A stretch of DNA of 64,000 nucleotides from Verrucomicrobiales bacterium (GCA_029213065.1 JARGPH010000009.1:43610-107609), one strand, 5' to 3'. Shown: positions 18,236 through 26,415, counted from the first letter of the stretch. The notes: a model not told the origin generated them from the sequence alone. Numbers and translations: made by a program.

Positions 18236-18363
18236 GGCATAACGTCAAAGCTCACAGAACCCCTGACCGGGGGCGAGCGTTGACTCCAAAGTTGAGGATT
18301 GAATGGCCATGGAAAATTCGACTCGGAGCGGGTCAGGGGTTCTGTGCAGCGCCTTGTTAGGTC
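18236..18363 (-). other. intact attC site between the first and second cassettes
   Basis: The cores are GGCATAAC (18236-18243) and GTTAGGTC (18356-18363). Inner arms CACAGAACCCCTGACC (18253-18268) and GGTCAGGGGTTCTGTG (18331-18346) are perfectly complementary over 16 bp. Each core matches its own cassette: GGCATAAC complements the start of the ankyrin cassette, and GTTAGGTC complements GACCTAAC at 19157. The 62-bp loop includes CTCGGAGCGGGTCAG, shared with the intron-bearing site. On the minus strand it lies directly after the stop codon of the Abi-alpha-like gene, whose TAA is part of the core. Confidence 0.85.
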
Positions 18364-19148
18364 TTCGGTTGGTCTTCTTGTTTGGGCTTGAGATCCGCGG
18401 AATCCATCAACTCAGAAATCGAAGTTCCGCTGAACTTCGGTTTTTCAATGTCGTCAAAATCTCCAAAATCTTCGCTCGAAAATGCCCGCCACGAATCAGA
18501 CCTGGCGTGGGCGGCCCCATATAGAATTACACCATAGACTGATGGCTGAGCCTCGAAATACGGAAGGTGCCCCGTCGTAATCTCCGCTGCATCAATCTTG
18601 TATGAATTGAGAAGCCCCTGTCGGTGAAGGACGTTTAAGTCTGTATCGTAGTTGATTTGGTATTGATCGTGAATCTCCCGACTGGCGAAGAAGATGCGGA
18701 TCTTTTGGAGTGCGCTACCCATCCCAACGTTCAAGCCTTGGTGATGGGTGATCAATTCTTGGTTGAGCACTCGATAAACTAGGTAGTGCAATCGTAGCTG
18801 CGATGAGGAGAGAGCCTTAATCGTGTCAACGAAGGGAATCGTCCCATCGTTCTTACCATCTTCCGAACGTGACGAAGCCAAGATGCCGCCAAAATACTCT
18901 GCGCAGATCTCGTCTTCAGTAAAGGCTCCGTTCCAAAGAACGTCTCGCATCACTCTCAAATTGGCGCGCTTACCATCTTCAGTATCAGAAACTTTCTTTG
19001 TAGCGGCGCGTAGAATCTTGTCTCGTCCTACTGCATACAATGATTTCAGGTCTTCGCCAAGTTCATCTAGGGTGGGTCCCAGCGCCTTTCTGATTGCCCA
19101 TTCCCCGGGCAAACCGATTTCGTGACGCAGTTCGTTTTCGTCTGGCAT
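18357..19148 (-). CDS. Abi-alpha/DUF4393-like protein (first integron cassette gene)
   Basis: A 263-residue soluble protein. ATG 19148 lies 15 bases after the cassette core and the TAA stop is built from the attC core. The central block, EICAEYFGGILASSRSEDG followed by FVDTIKALSSSQLRLHYLVY, resembles proteins of the Abi_alpha (DUF4393) abortive-infection family and related uncharacterised proteins, in which a LASS-type segment precedes an LS..QLR.HY helix. The C-terminus is acidic and Lys/Pro-rich. A phage-defence role is an inference from this resemblance and the integron setting; the pattern match was made by eye. Confidence 0.55.
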   Translation of the reverse strand: MPDENELRHEIGLPGEWAIRKALGPTLDELGEDLKSLYAVGRDKILRAATKKVSDTEDGKRANLRVMRDVLWNGAFTEDEICAEYFGGILASSRSEDGKNDGTIPFVDTIKALSSSQLRLHYLVYRVLNQELITHHQGLNVGMGSALQKIRIFFASREIHDQYQINYDTDLNVLHRQGLLNSYKIDAAEITTGHLPYFEAQPSVYGVILYGAAHARSDSWRAFSSEDFGDFDDIEKPKFSGTSISELMDSADLKPKQEDQPKT

Positions 19149-19156
19149 AATTTTCT

Positions 19157-19164
19157 GACCTAAC
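19157..19164 (-). other. cassette-insertion core at the proximal end of the array
   Basis: GTTAGGTC on the minus strand (19164-19157) is the first core of the array; the cassette begins TTAGGTC and its start codon follows 8 bases later. What lies upstream would be attI or the end of a previous attC. The adjacent sequence (19166-19200) is a hairpin element that does not look like a complete attC, so an attI-like role is possible but unproven. Confidence 0.6.
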
Positions 19165-19165
19165 A

Positions 19166-19200
19166 GTATTTATTAGTATCACCTCACGCAGTGATATCAC
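19166..19200 (-). repeat. 35-bp hairpin element, copy A
   Basis: Identical in 34 of 35 positions to 19907-19941. It contains TATCAC, 8 bases, GTGATA as a hairpin and the perfect palindrome GTGATATCAC. Read on the minus strand it ends next to the first cassette core and 18 bp before the Abi-alpha-like start codon. Weaker similarity (AGGCATT ... CCTGC) continues for about 30 bp. It could be a promoter/operator, an attI-like site or an element end. Confidence 0.6.
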
Positions 19201-19467
19201 TGGAGGCATTCGGAACTGAAAATGTCCTGCAGCCCTTGATTTCGCAAGGTCTTATTTAAGGTGCATGCGTATATCCGGGCGGTTTGAGAACGTCGCGATA
19301 AGCTGAGTTGATGTGCCTGATATCGCGGCGATGTGAGTTGGCAGGAGCTGGCAGGGACAGGTTAATCGTTCGATCTGATAGTTCCGGATCCACCTTGTTT
19401 ATATGATAGCCATGGTTTCCAACCATCCTGCTTCAAATAGCTAACTTCGCCCCGGGGATCAGCTGAA
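19201..19467. other. non-coding stretch between the array and the small membrane-protein gene
   Basis: About 270 bp without a convincing gene on either strand. No integrase fragment, no clear attC core adjacent to the membrane-protein stop codon, and no tRNA. It may contain decayed cassette sequence or an attI region. Confidence 0.35.
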
Positions 19468-19893
19468 TTACGATTCGCGTCTGCGTGGAAAGCAGCGTTC
19501 CCGGGTCGGCGCAAGAGACAGCATGAGCAGGATTGAAATCAGCACAAAGACGTAGACGATGTTCCCGACGAGAAGAGAACTGAATACAATTTGCTCCATC
19601 TTCGGTGCTCTCTCAAAGAGACCAAATAGCTGGAAACTCGCAGCTCCCAACAGAAGAGTGGTTGCCACTATAGAAACTGGGTAGGCGGCCCGAATTCGGA
19701 AAATAAGACCCATTCCGGAAGCCAATGCTATCGTCACGAGAATCAGGTGTCCTAAGTAGGCCGTCAGGTTTGATGCTTCGGAAATTCCGGACCATGTAAC
19801 CGGTGTCAATGCATTGGTGAGCCCCGTAAAGCATATAACCGTCAAAGCGGTTGCAGGAATAAGGTGGAAAGCGCTTCGGTCGATAGATTTCAT
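19468..19893 (-). CDS. four-helix membrane protein of unknown function
   Basis: From ATG 19893 (MKSIDRSAFHLIPATALTVI) the protein has about 141 residues and four hydrophobic helices, with a basic C-terminus. An upstream start at 19974 would run through the 35-bp repeat and is unlikely. It is preceded at the same distance by copy B of the hairpin element that also precedes the first cassette gene, which links it to the array. No attC core flanks its stop codon. No named family; DoxX-like or DUF4386-like folds are conceivable. Confidence 0.6.
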   Translation of the reverse strand: MKSIDRSAFHLIPATALTVICFTGLTNALTPVTWSGISEASNLTAYLGHLILVTIALASGMGLIFRIRAAYPVSIVATTLLLGAASFQLFGLFERAPKMEQIVFSSLLVGNIVYVFVLISILLMLSLAPTRERCFPRRRES

Positions 19894-19906
19894 TTTTGAG
19901 CGAATG

Positions 19907-19941
19907 GTATTTATCAGTATCACCTCACGCAGTGATATCAC
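19907..19941 (-). repeat. 35-bp hairpin element, copy B
   Basis: Second copy of the element at 19166-19200 (one difference). It lies 13 bp upstream of the membrane-protein ATG on the minus strand. A following hairpin (AGGCATT ... AATGCCT, about 19945-19968) is only partly shared with copy A. The unit from one copy to the next is 741 bp. Confidence 0.6.
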
Positions 19942-20029
19942 GAAAGGCATTTGTTCACCGGAATGCCTGCTCAAGAGAGTTGGGTAACAGAAGGATGTCT
20001 ACCTGTCTTTCCTATAGCGAGACCGAAAA

Positions 20030-20755
20030 TCACCCCAGTATCAAATACCGCAGCCCGATCAAAAAGATCATTCCGAAGACGATCTTTTTGAGTTGATCGC
20101 GGGGCATCCGGTCGAGGGTTTTTTTGCCTAACCAAACGGCTAAAATCGCGGTGGGCATGGAAAAGGCGATGAGCTTGAGCAGGTCCGGGGTGAAATGTCC
20201 GGCTCCGGCGACGAGGCTGTTGCGGACGACGCCGCCGGCGAGGAAGGCGGTTTGAAGAACCGCGACGCTGGTGACTTTGGGCCAGCCGCGGGAGTAGGCG
20301 TAGACGACGAGAGGTGGACCTCCGACGTTGAATGAGCCGGCGAGGACGCCACCGATGAGTCCGAAGGCGGTGCCGCTTTTCTCGGGGATGGTGAGGTGCT
20401 TGATCCGGTTTTGGAGGAACTCGGCGAGGGTGATGAGAATGAGGACGGCACCGAGGACGCGGATAATAAATTCGCCGTCGAGCATTCTCAAGCCGTAGAA
20501 GCCGATCGGGATCCCGAGGCACATTCCGAGAACGAGCGGGCCTGCGTCACGAAGTGAGAGGCCGGAGCGGTTCGCGGTGATCACGAAAATCGTCACGATC
20601 ATGGAACCCAGCGAGGTGAAGGCCGAGGCTTCCTCGACGGTGATGACCATGGGCAGGATCGCCATGAGGACGAGGGCCATTCCGAAGCCGGTCGCGGATT
20701 GAAGGAAGGAGGCAACGAAGAGCGTTACCGCCACGGTGATGAGGACGGAATCCAT
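20030..20755 (-). CDS. TauE/SafE family permease (probable sulfite/organosulfonate exporter)
   Basis: A 241-residue membrane protein with seven to eight hydrophobic helices. The paired family motifs are present: GFGMALVLMAILPM in the first half and GGVLAGSFNVGGPPLVVYA in the second. TauE/SafE proteins move anions such as sulfite, sulfoacetate or other C1-C2 compounds. It is 6 bp downstream of the M23 peptidase gene and probably shares its transcript, although the functions do not suggest a link. Confidence 0.85.
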   Translation of the reverse strand: MDSVLITVAVTLFVASFLQSATGFGMALVLMAILPMVITVEEASAFTSLGSMIVTIFVITANRSGLSLRDAGPLVLGMCLGIPIGFYGLRMLDGEFIIRVLGAVLILITLAEFLQNRIKHLTIPEKSGTAFGLIGGVLAGSFNVGGPPLVVYAYSRGWPKVTSVAVLQTAFLAGGVVRNSLVAGAGHFTPDLLKLIAFSMPTAILAVWLGKKTLDRMPRDQLKKIVFGMIFLIGLRYLILG

Positions 20756-20761
20756 TGCCGG

Positions 20762-21568
20762 TCAGGAGTCGCTGTCGCTTGATTCGTCGACGTCGAGGTT
20801 CAGGCTCCCGGGTTCGATCGGTGCTCCGGTCACAGGCGGTGCGAGCTGGTTGTCGCGGCGATTCCGCCATTTCATGAGCGAGGCCTCTCCGGGGAGGCGG
20901 CCCTGTTTGGTTTCGGCGTAGCCAGCCCCGACATCGAGGCTGGAGTAACGTCTCAGTTCAAAGTGAAGGTGCGCGAGGTAGCGTCCTCCGGCGGTTCCGA
21001 TGGTGCCGAGTTGGTCACCGCGTCGAAGTTGTTTTCCGACGGGAACGTGGATGGAGTCGAGGTGGGCGTAGAAGGATTCAATGAGGCGTCCATTCTCCAG
21101 TTCGTGAAGGAGGATGACGACGTTGCCCCAGCCATCGGAGGGCCATCCGGCGAAGACGACGAGGCCGTCCGCAGCTGCGAAAACGGGATCGCCGAGATCG
21201 GAGTTCTGCCCGCCGATTCCGTTGAGGTCGTCGCCGAGGTGCTTGTTCGTGAGGAAGGGCTGCGCGTTGTAGGTGCCGGCGCCGTGCCGGCTCCCGACGG
21301 GATAGTCGAATCGATCCGTGGTCGGGGCGGAGACCATTTCGACGGGGGAGGCGATCGCAAAGGCGGGATCAAAGAGGGCGTCGGGGCCGGGGGCAAGGAG
21401 TCCGATCCGCGCGGGGGTGAAATCGGTTTTCTCTGACTCCTCGTTGTTGCGGGTAATGAGAAAGGTAACCAGTCCGACAGCGGCAATAATCACGAAGATG
21501 GGAAGGGCGAGCTGATGCCATTCCTTGAGGTGTTGCTTTATATCAAAATAGACCGGTTTTTTTAACAC
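20762..21568 (-). CDS. membrane-anchored M23 family metallopeptidase (LysM-less)
   Basis: A 268-residue protein with one N-terminal transmembrane helix (about residues 20-40, LALPIFVIIAAVGLVTFLI). The peptidase domain has HLGDDLNG near residue 110 as the H-x3-D zinc motif and HLHFELRR as the HxH motif, so the LytM-type active site is complete. Members cut peptidoglycan cross-bridges or activate amidases. The protein faces the periplasm. The short Asp/Ser-rich tail is unremarkable. Confidence 0.85.
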   Translation of the reverse strand: MLKKPVYFDIKQHLKEWHQLALPIFVIIAAVGLVTFLITRNNEESEKTDFTPARIGLLAPGPDALFDPAFAIASPVEMVSAPTTDRFDYPVGSRHGAGTYNAQPFLTNKHLGDDLNGIGGQNSDLGDPVFAAADGLVVFAGWPSDGWGNVVILLHELENGRLIESFYAHLDSIHVPVGKQLRRGDQLGTIGTAGGRYLAHLHFELRRYSSLDVGAGYAETKQGRLPGEASLMKWRNRRDNQLAPPVTGAPIEPGSLNLDVDESSDSDS

Positions 21569-21632
21569 CCTGCAATAGATCGCAGAAGTTCACGTTTGGC
21601 AACGATTCAACCGTCTCTTAGGTTCGCGGTTC

Positions 21633-22439
21633 ATGGATCAGCCCTGCCCGGAAATAAAACGCTTTCGAATCGACGTCGCCTACGACGGTCGACCCTATTC
21701 GGGGTGGCAGAGCCAAATCAGCGGGGACACGATTCAGGATCTTCTCCTCGCGGCGTTCACCTCGATTTGTCCGGCGATCGGCGGGGTGCAGGGCTCCGGC
21801 CGCACCGATGCGGGGGTGAGCGCTTCGAAGCAGGTCGCTCATTTTGACGTGCCGGTTTCGTGGCGAATGGATGCGGGGGAGTGGCAGCGGGCCGTGAACT
21901 CGATCCTGCCGAAGGCGATTCGTATCATGGAATGTCGCGAGGTGAGTCCGGAATTTCATGCCCGGTTTTCGGCAATGGAGAAGGAGTATCACTACCGGAT
22001 TGCGACGGCGGATGTGATGTCGCCGTTGCTGGTGGGGCTTGCCTGGCATCAGCGGCAGTTTCCTGATCCGGAGAACCTTAGAGAGGTCCTGGCCCTTTAC
22101 GAAGGGACCCATGATTTCCGGGCTTTTTCGGCGAATCGGAACGATGGATTTGACGCTGAGCGCGACACGAATCGTACCATTTTCTGCGCGGATATCGTCG
22201 ATTCCGCCGATGAGGTGCTCGTTTTGCGATTCCGTGGAAATGGATTTCTTTATAAAATGGTCCGGTTTCTTGTCGGAAGTGCGGTATATTGTGTAAATGG
22301 GAGGATTTCCCGTGCTGAGATGGAGGGGCTTCTCGAGGGTGTAGAATCAGGTGAAAAGGCACCGTTTTGCGCGCCGCCGGACGGGCTCTCGCTGGAAAAT
22401 GTCACTTATCCGGAAACGTTTGATCATTTTTGCACCTGA
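21633..22439 (+). CDS. truA: tRNA pseudouridine synthase A
   Basis: A 268-residue enzyme forming pseudouridine at positions 38-40 of the tRNA anticodon arm. The catalytic Asp is in GSGRTDAGVSASKQVAHFD (near residue 55). YDGRPYSGWQSQ at the N-terminus and RGNGFLYKMVRFLVGS near the C-terminus are standard TruA blocks. Length is typical. The next gene starts 44 bp downstream on the same strand. Confidence 0.93.
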   Translation: MDQPCPEIKRFRIDVAYDGRPYSGWQSQISGDTIQDLLLAAFTSICPAIGGVQGSGRTDAGVSASKQVAHFDVPVSWRMDAGEWQRAVNSILPKAIRIMECREVSPEFHARFSAMEKEYHYRIATADVMSPLLVGLAWHQRQFPDPENLREVLALYEGTHDFRAFSANRNDGFDAERDTNRTIFCADIVDSADEVLVLRFRGNGFLYKMVRFLVGSAVYCVNGRISRAEMEGLLEGVESGEKAPFCAPPDGLSLENVTYPETFDHFCT

Positions 22440-22483
22440 AAGATCCTCCTTAAGCGACTAACTTGTTATCCACCTTCCAAGCG

Positions 22484-23404
22484 ATGGGTCTGTTTTTTAA
22501 AAATTCTGCGATAGGAGAGAACCGAATTGAGAACTCGGGGCGCTGGCCTGTGCGTCTCACGCATTTTCATCTCATTGACGATTACCAGTTTCCGGCGACA
22601 AACTTCCCGGAGATCTTCTTTGTTCAGCAGGGGAACTTTCTGCATGAGACGATTGCGGGAACGCAGGCGGTCCGTGAGGGCGCAGTTCTGATTATCAATC
22701 CCGGCCTGAAGCACTCGGTGAAGCAGCCCGAAGAGGTCATTCTCACGAGGGTCCGTTTCCTCCCCGAGTGGCTCGCACAGGAGTATGAGATCATTGTGAA
22801 TTCCCCGACGGTGTTGTCGCTCTTTTTCGACCAGTCGTGGCTTCGTTACCCCCGAGACGAGAACTTCCACGTCTTCACGACGCGTAACGAGGGAGCTTCG
22901 CTGATTCGAAGCGAGCTTGAGTATTTGCGCAAGCTGCTCAAAGAGAAGCGTCAACTCGAGCCGGTCACGCGCGTTTCGATTCTCAAGTTGATGATGCTGC
23001 TCGCGGATGAGCATCAGCGTTTCTGGCGCGGGGTGCACGAGGTTGATTTCGTTCCTGAAGTGATGCACGCCTTTGATCAGATTGAGTCCACGATTCTGCG
23101 GGGTGAGAATTTCGATGCGGCAAAAATGCCCCGCGGTGGCTTCGAAAAGCAGGCGATTGAGAACTCTTTCGAGGATGTTTCCGGTATGTCGATGCTCGAT
23201 TATGCGAATCGCAGGCGGGTTTTTCATGCCGCGTGTCATCTCCTTTCCACTCGCGAAGAGCCCCGTCGCATCTCGAAAATGCTCGGGTTTACGACGACAG
23301 GTGAGTTCGTGAAGCAGTTCGAGGCGGTATTCGACATCGCTCCGACAATTTACCGTGAGAAGTTCGGTCTTGAGAAAGACGAGACTCCTGAAGAAGAAGC
23401 TTGA
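22484..23404 (+). CDS. AraC-family transcriptional regulator
   Basis: From ATG 22484 the protein has about 306 residues. The N-terminal half contains a cupin-like sensor (phrases FPEIFFVQQGNFLHETIAGT, EGAVLIINPGLKHSV). The C-terminal part has two helix-turn-helix units, the second in ISKMLGFTTTGEFVKQFEAV followed by the family-typical FDIAPTIYREKFG. Probably controls a carbohydrate or envelope function at a different locus, since no metabolic gene is adjacent. A TTG at 22463 is a possible alternative start. Confidence 0.85.
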   Translation: MGLFFKNSAIGENRIENSGRWPVRLTHFHLIDDYQFPATNFPEIFFVQQGNFLHETIAGTQAVREGAVLIINPGLKHSVKQPEEVILTRVRFLPEWLAQEYEIIVNSPTVLSLFFDQSWLRYPRDENFHVFTTRNEGASLIRSELEYLRKLLKEKRQLEPVTRVSILKLMMLLADEHQRFWRGVHEVDFVPEVMHAFDQIESTILRGENFDAAKMPRGGFEKQAIENSFEDVSGMSMLDYANRRRVFHAACHLLSTREEPRRISKMLGFTTTGEFVKQFEAVFDIAPTIYREKFGLEKDETPEEEA

Positions 23405-23462
23405 TCCGGAGCGGGTCGCCATGTTTCTTGCGGCCCTCCTCTGAATTAGGAGGCTACAGGCC

Positions 23463-24626
23463 ATGATGTCACCGGAAGAACAGCTCACCATACTCACGCG
23501 AGGAGTCGCAAACCTGATCAGCGAAAAGGAACTTCTCAAGAAGTTGCAACGCGGCACCCCGCTTCGCGCGAAACTCGGGGTCGATCCGACTTCGCCCGAC
23601 TTGCACCTCGGGCACAGTGTTGTTCTCGAGAAGCTCCGTCAGTTTCAGGAGCTGGGCCACCAGGCGGTCCTCATCATCGGCGATTTTACGGCTCAGATCG
23701 GAGATCCGACGGGGCGCTCGAAAACCCGCCCGCCGCTCTCCCGCGAAGAAATTCTCGTAAACGCGGAAACCTACACCGAGCAGGCTTTCCGCATTCTCGA
23801 CAGGGATAAGACTGAAATCGTTTACAACAGTGAGTGGTTCGACAAGATGTCGTTCAGTGATGTGATCCAGCTCAATGCGCGTGTCACGATGCAGCAGATG
23901 TTGCAGCGTGAGGATTTCAAAAACCGCATCGCAAACGATCAGGAAGTGCGCCTTCATGAGATCCAGTACCCGATTGTTCAGGGATGGGATTCGGTTGAAG
24001 TTCGTGCCGATGTTGAACTCGGCGGAACCGACCAGCTTTTCAATATTCTCGTGGGACGGGATATGCAGAAGAATAAGGAGATGGAGCCTCAGGTCGCGAT
24101 GTGTCTTCCGATTCTCGAAGGTCTCGACGGCGTTCAGAAAATGAGCAAGAGCCTTCACAACTACGTGGGGATTTCCGAGCCTCCCGGGGAGATGTTCGGC
24201 AAAATTATGAGTATCTCGGATGAACTCATGGGGCGCTACTCGGTGCTGTTGCTGGGCGAGGAGATTCCCGCTGACGCTCACCCTCTTGAAGCGAAGAAAG
24301 CGCTCGCTGCAAAAATCGTGACCCGTTACCATTCTGCCGAAGCGGCGGAGCAGGCGGTTTCGAACTGGAACAACCGCGGGAATCTCGATGAGGTTGAATT
24401 GCCGGAGTTTACTCCTCCCTCGGATCGAACGGATTTGCTCGGGATTGTCCAGGCTGCTTTTGCGAGTATCGAGGAGCCCAAATCCGGCGGCGACGTGCGT
24501 CGACTCATTCAGCAGGGGAGCATTCAGATCGACGGTGAGAAGAGTATGGATCCTAAATCGGAACCGACTCTCTCAACCGGTCAGGTCTTGAAATTGAATA
24601 AAAAGCGAAGCGTTCGAATCGCCTGA
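23463..24626 (+). CDS. tyrS: tyrosyl-tRNA synthetase
   Basis: A 387-residue class I synthetase. The HIGH-type motif is HLGHSVVLEKL (near residue 47), the KMSKS loop is QKMSKSLHNYVGI, and the C-terminal S4 RNA-binding domain is visible in DVRRLIQQGSIQIDGE. Length and motif spelling match the TyrS group with SKTRPPLSREEI and the HEIQYPIVQGWDS block. No T-box element was seen upstream. The preceding gene ends 58 bp before. Confidence 0.95.
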   Translation: MMSPEEQLTILTRGVANLISEKELLKKLQRGTPLRAKLGVDPTSPDLHLGHSVVLEKLRQFQELGHQAVLIIGDFTAQIGDPTGRSKTRPPLSREEILVNAETYTEQAFRILDRDKTEIVYNSEWFDKMSFSDVIQLNARVTMQQMLQREDFKNRIANDQEVRLHEIQYPIVQGWDSVEVRADVELGGTDQLFNILVGRDMQKNKEMEPQVAMCLPILEGLDGVQKMSKSLHNYVGISEPPGEMFGKIMSISDELMGRYSVLLLGEEIPADAHPLEAKKALAAKIVTRYHSAEAAEQAVSNWNNRGNLDEVELPEFTPPSDRTDLLGIVQAAFASIEEPKSGGDVRRLIQQGSIQIDGEKSMDPKSEPTLSTGQVLKLNKKRSVRIA

Positions 24627-24835
24627 TTGCTGTTTTGGCAAGATTATTTGTCCGGAAAAGTTTAGGAGTTTCTCCCTTTTTGCGTTGATTCAGTGGGCTA
24701 TTTTTCATCCACTGATTTCATGTGCTTTTTCGGGCATGCAATTTTTACAGGGTGTTTTTTCAATGCACCGGGGCATTCGGGCTCAGGCATTGGACGGTGC
24801 GATTCTGTTTTGAGGAAGGGGGCGAAGCGCTGATT

Positions 24836-25684
24836 ATGCGGAAGGAACTTCTCACCTTTCCCCGCGTCATGGGGATCGTGAACATTAACGATGACTCGTT
24901 TTCGGGCGATGGCACCCTTGATGTCGATGTCGCCCTTGAGACGGCGATTCGGATGGCGCGGGAGGGTGCGGATATTATCGATGTGGGAGCGGAGAGTGCG
25001 CGGACGAATCGTGAGGCGATTGCGGTGGAGCGCGAGGTGGATCGACTGATACCGTTCATCGAAGGTTTTTCGAGGGCCTGTGAACTGATCGATCCCCGGG
25101 ATGATCTTCAAATCTGGCCACCGTTGCTTTCAGTGAACACCTGGAGGCCACCGGTCGTGGAAGCGGTTTTGCAAACAGGGCAGTGCGATATTATCAATGA
25201 CATCGGCGGCCTCGTTGATGATACCAACGCCAAGCTGTGCTTTGAATACAATTGCTGTCTTCTCATCATGCACACGGTGGGGGAACCGAAGGTGCCTCAT
25301 ACCGGGCAGCGTTATGAGGATCTCTGGGGTGAGATGGAGACCTTCTTTGAGGACAGGCTGAAGCGTGTTCGCACGATCGGACTCAGTGACGATCAGATCA
25401 TTCTTGATCCGGGAATCGATTTTGCCAAGCAATGCGGGGACAATCTCGAAATCTATCGCGAAGCGGAGCGGCTCACTCAGTTTGATCTCCCTATTCTGCT
25501 TCCGATCTCACGGAAGACCGTCATCGGCGACGTTCTCGGGATTGAAAATCCGGCTGATCGGGATGCGGGGACGATTGCGTGTCTCGTTCGCGGGCTTGTC
25601 GCGCAGGCAAATGTTTTCCGGGTCCACAATGTCAAAGCGGTCACCGACAGTGTCCGCGTCATTGCTGCGATTCGAGGGCAATAG
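24836..25684 (+). CDS. folP: dihydropteroate synthase-like protein
   Basis: Joins pABA to pterin pyrophosphate in folate synthesis. From ATG 24836 the protein has 282 residues; AGGAAGGGGG lies upstream. MGIVNINDDSFSGDG matches the family's first motif (usually MGIxNxTxDSF), with an NDIGG block, DPGIDFAKQ and SRKTVIGDVLG near the C-terminus. One odd point: the usual SxDT pterin-binding motif reads SVNTWRPPVVEAV, with Asn in place of Asp. It may be a divergent but active enzyme or a paralogue of the true one. The upstream frame open from 24722 is not supported as coding. Confidence 0.8.
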   Translation: MRKELLTFPRVMGIVNINDDSFSGDGTLDVDVALETAIRMAREGADIIDVGAESARTNREAIAVEREVDRLIPFIEGFSRACELIDPRDDLQIWPPLLSVNTWRPPVVEAVLQTGQCDIINDIGGLVDDTNAKLCFEYNCCLLIMHTVGEPKVPHTGQRYEDLWGEMETFFEDRLKRVRTIGLSDDQIILDPGIDFAKQCGDNLEIYREAERLTQFDLPILLPISRKTVIGDVLGIENPADRDAGTIACLVRGLVAQANVFRVHNVKAVTDSVRVIAAIRGQ

Positions 25685-25700
25685 CGGCTCCGCCGAATCG

Positions 25701-26411
25701 TTATTCGCTCTCTTCGTCTTCGAGAGGCGGATGGTATTCCAGCTTTTCGTTCCGGACCACGGAGAGATCGGCTTTGCCTGTTTCCGGATTGAGAAAGACG
25801 AAGCAGAGGAAATGGATCTCATCATCGATCTCAAAGGAATCCATTTTGGATCCAGCTGCTTCGATCGTAATTTTGTCTCCGACCTTGACGGGAAAAAGGA
25901 AAGGTTTCCGCCCGTCGGCGGGACCCCGTTTACCGTTGATTTGAGCAGAGGAGAATTCCTCGTTAAGGAGTGAGACGAGCGTGAGTCGAGCGCCTTCATT
26001 TTTCTCCGACTCCGTCAAAACGGTGTAGCGAAGTTGATGCTCTTTCGATTGGTCTTTGAACTCTTTGACCGTGTCAAAAAATACGATCTTCGAATTCCGT
26101 CCCGGTTTGATAGTAATTTCGCCTTCGATCCTGCCGGGTTTTGCTCCGGCATTGGATGCGGTGAAAGCGTAGCTTCCCGACTTGATCGTCGCCTGACCGG
26201 ATGATCCGCCCGTGGGGATTTTCTCGCCGCCCGCAATTTTGTAACCGCCGAAAGTGAAGTAAGTGGCTGATTCCAGCGAAACGAGATTGACCATTTCAAG
26301 GAATCCGAAACTCTCGCCCTCTGCATCCTGACCTGCCGCACCTGTCAGCGAGAGAATTGCGACGGAGAGGCAGGCGATTGCCCTGTGCATGGCGTTTTGA
26401 AAAAGGGACAT
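25701..26411 (-). CDS. exported protein at the end of the pseudopilin operon
   Basis: A protein of about 236 residues from ATG 26411, four bp after the stop codon of the large A gene, so it belongs to the same operon. A signal peptide covers about residues 1-25 (MHRAIACLSVAILSLTGAAG). The mature part holds two beta-rich halves (TYFTFGGYKIAGGEKIPTGG, KVGDKITIEAAGSKMDSFEI) and an acidic C-terminus. No catalytic motif. Location and export suggest a partner or substrate of the pseudopilin system. Confidence 0.7.
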   Translation of the reverse strand: MSLFQNAMHRAIACLSVAILSLTGAAGQDAEGESFGFLEMVNLVSLESATYFTFGGYKIAGGEKIPTGGSSGQATIKSGSYAFTASNAGAKPGRIEGEITIKPGRNSKIVFFDTVKEFKDQSKEHQLRYTVLTESEKNEGARLTLVSLLNEEFSSAQINGKRGPADGRKPFLFPVKVGDKITIEAAGSKMDSFEIDDEIHFLCFVFLNPETGKADLSVVRNEKLEYHPPLEDEESE

Positions 26412-26415
26412 TCGT

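Noticed and set aside
19201..20029. Search for an integron integrase beside the array
   Set aside because: No tyrosine recombinase motifs on either strand; the only gene is a small membrane protein.
23405..23462. T-box leader before tyrS
   Set aside because: The gap is only 58 bp and contains no specifier hairpin or T-box sequence.
24698..25111. Minus-strand frame opposite the start of folP
   Set aside because: It is antisense to a well-recognised gene and shows no family pattern.
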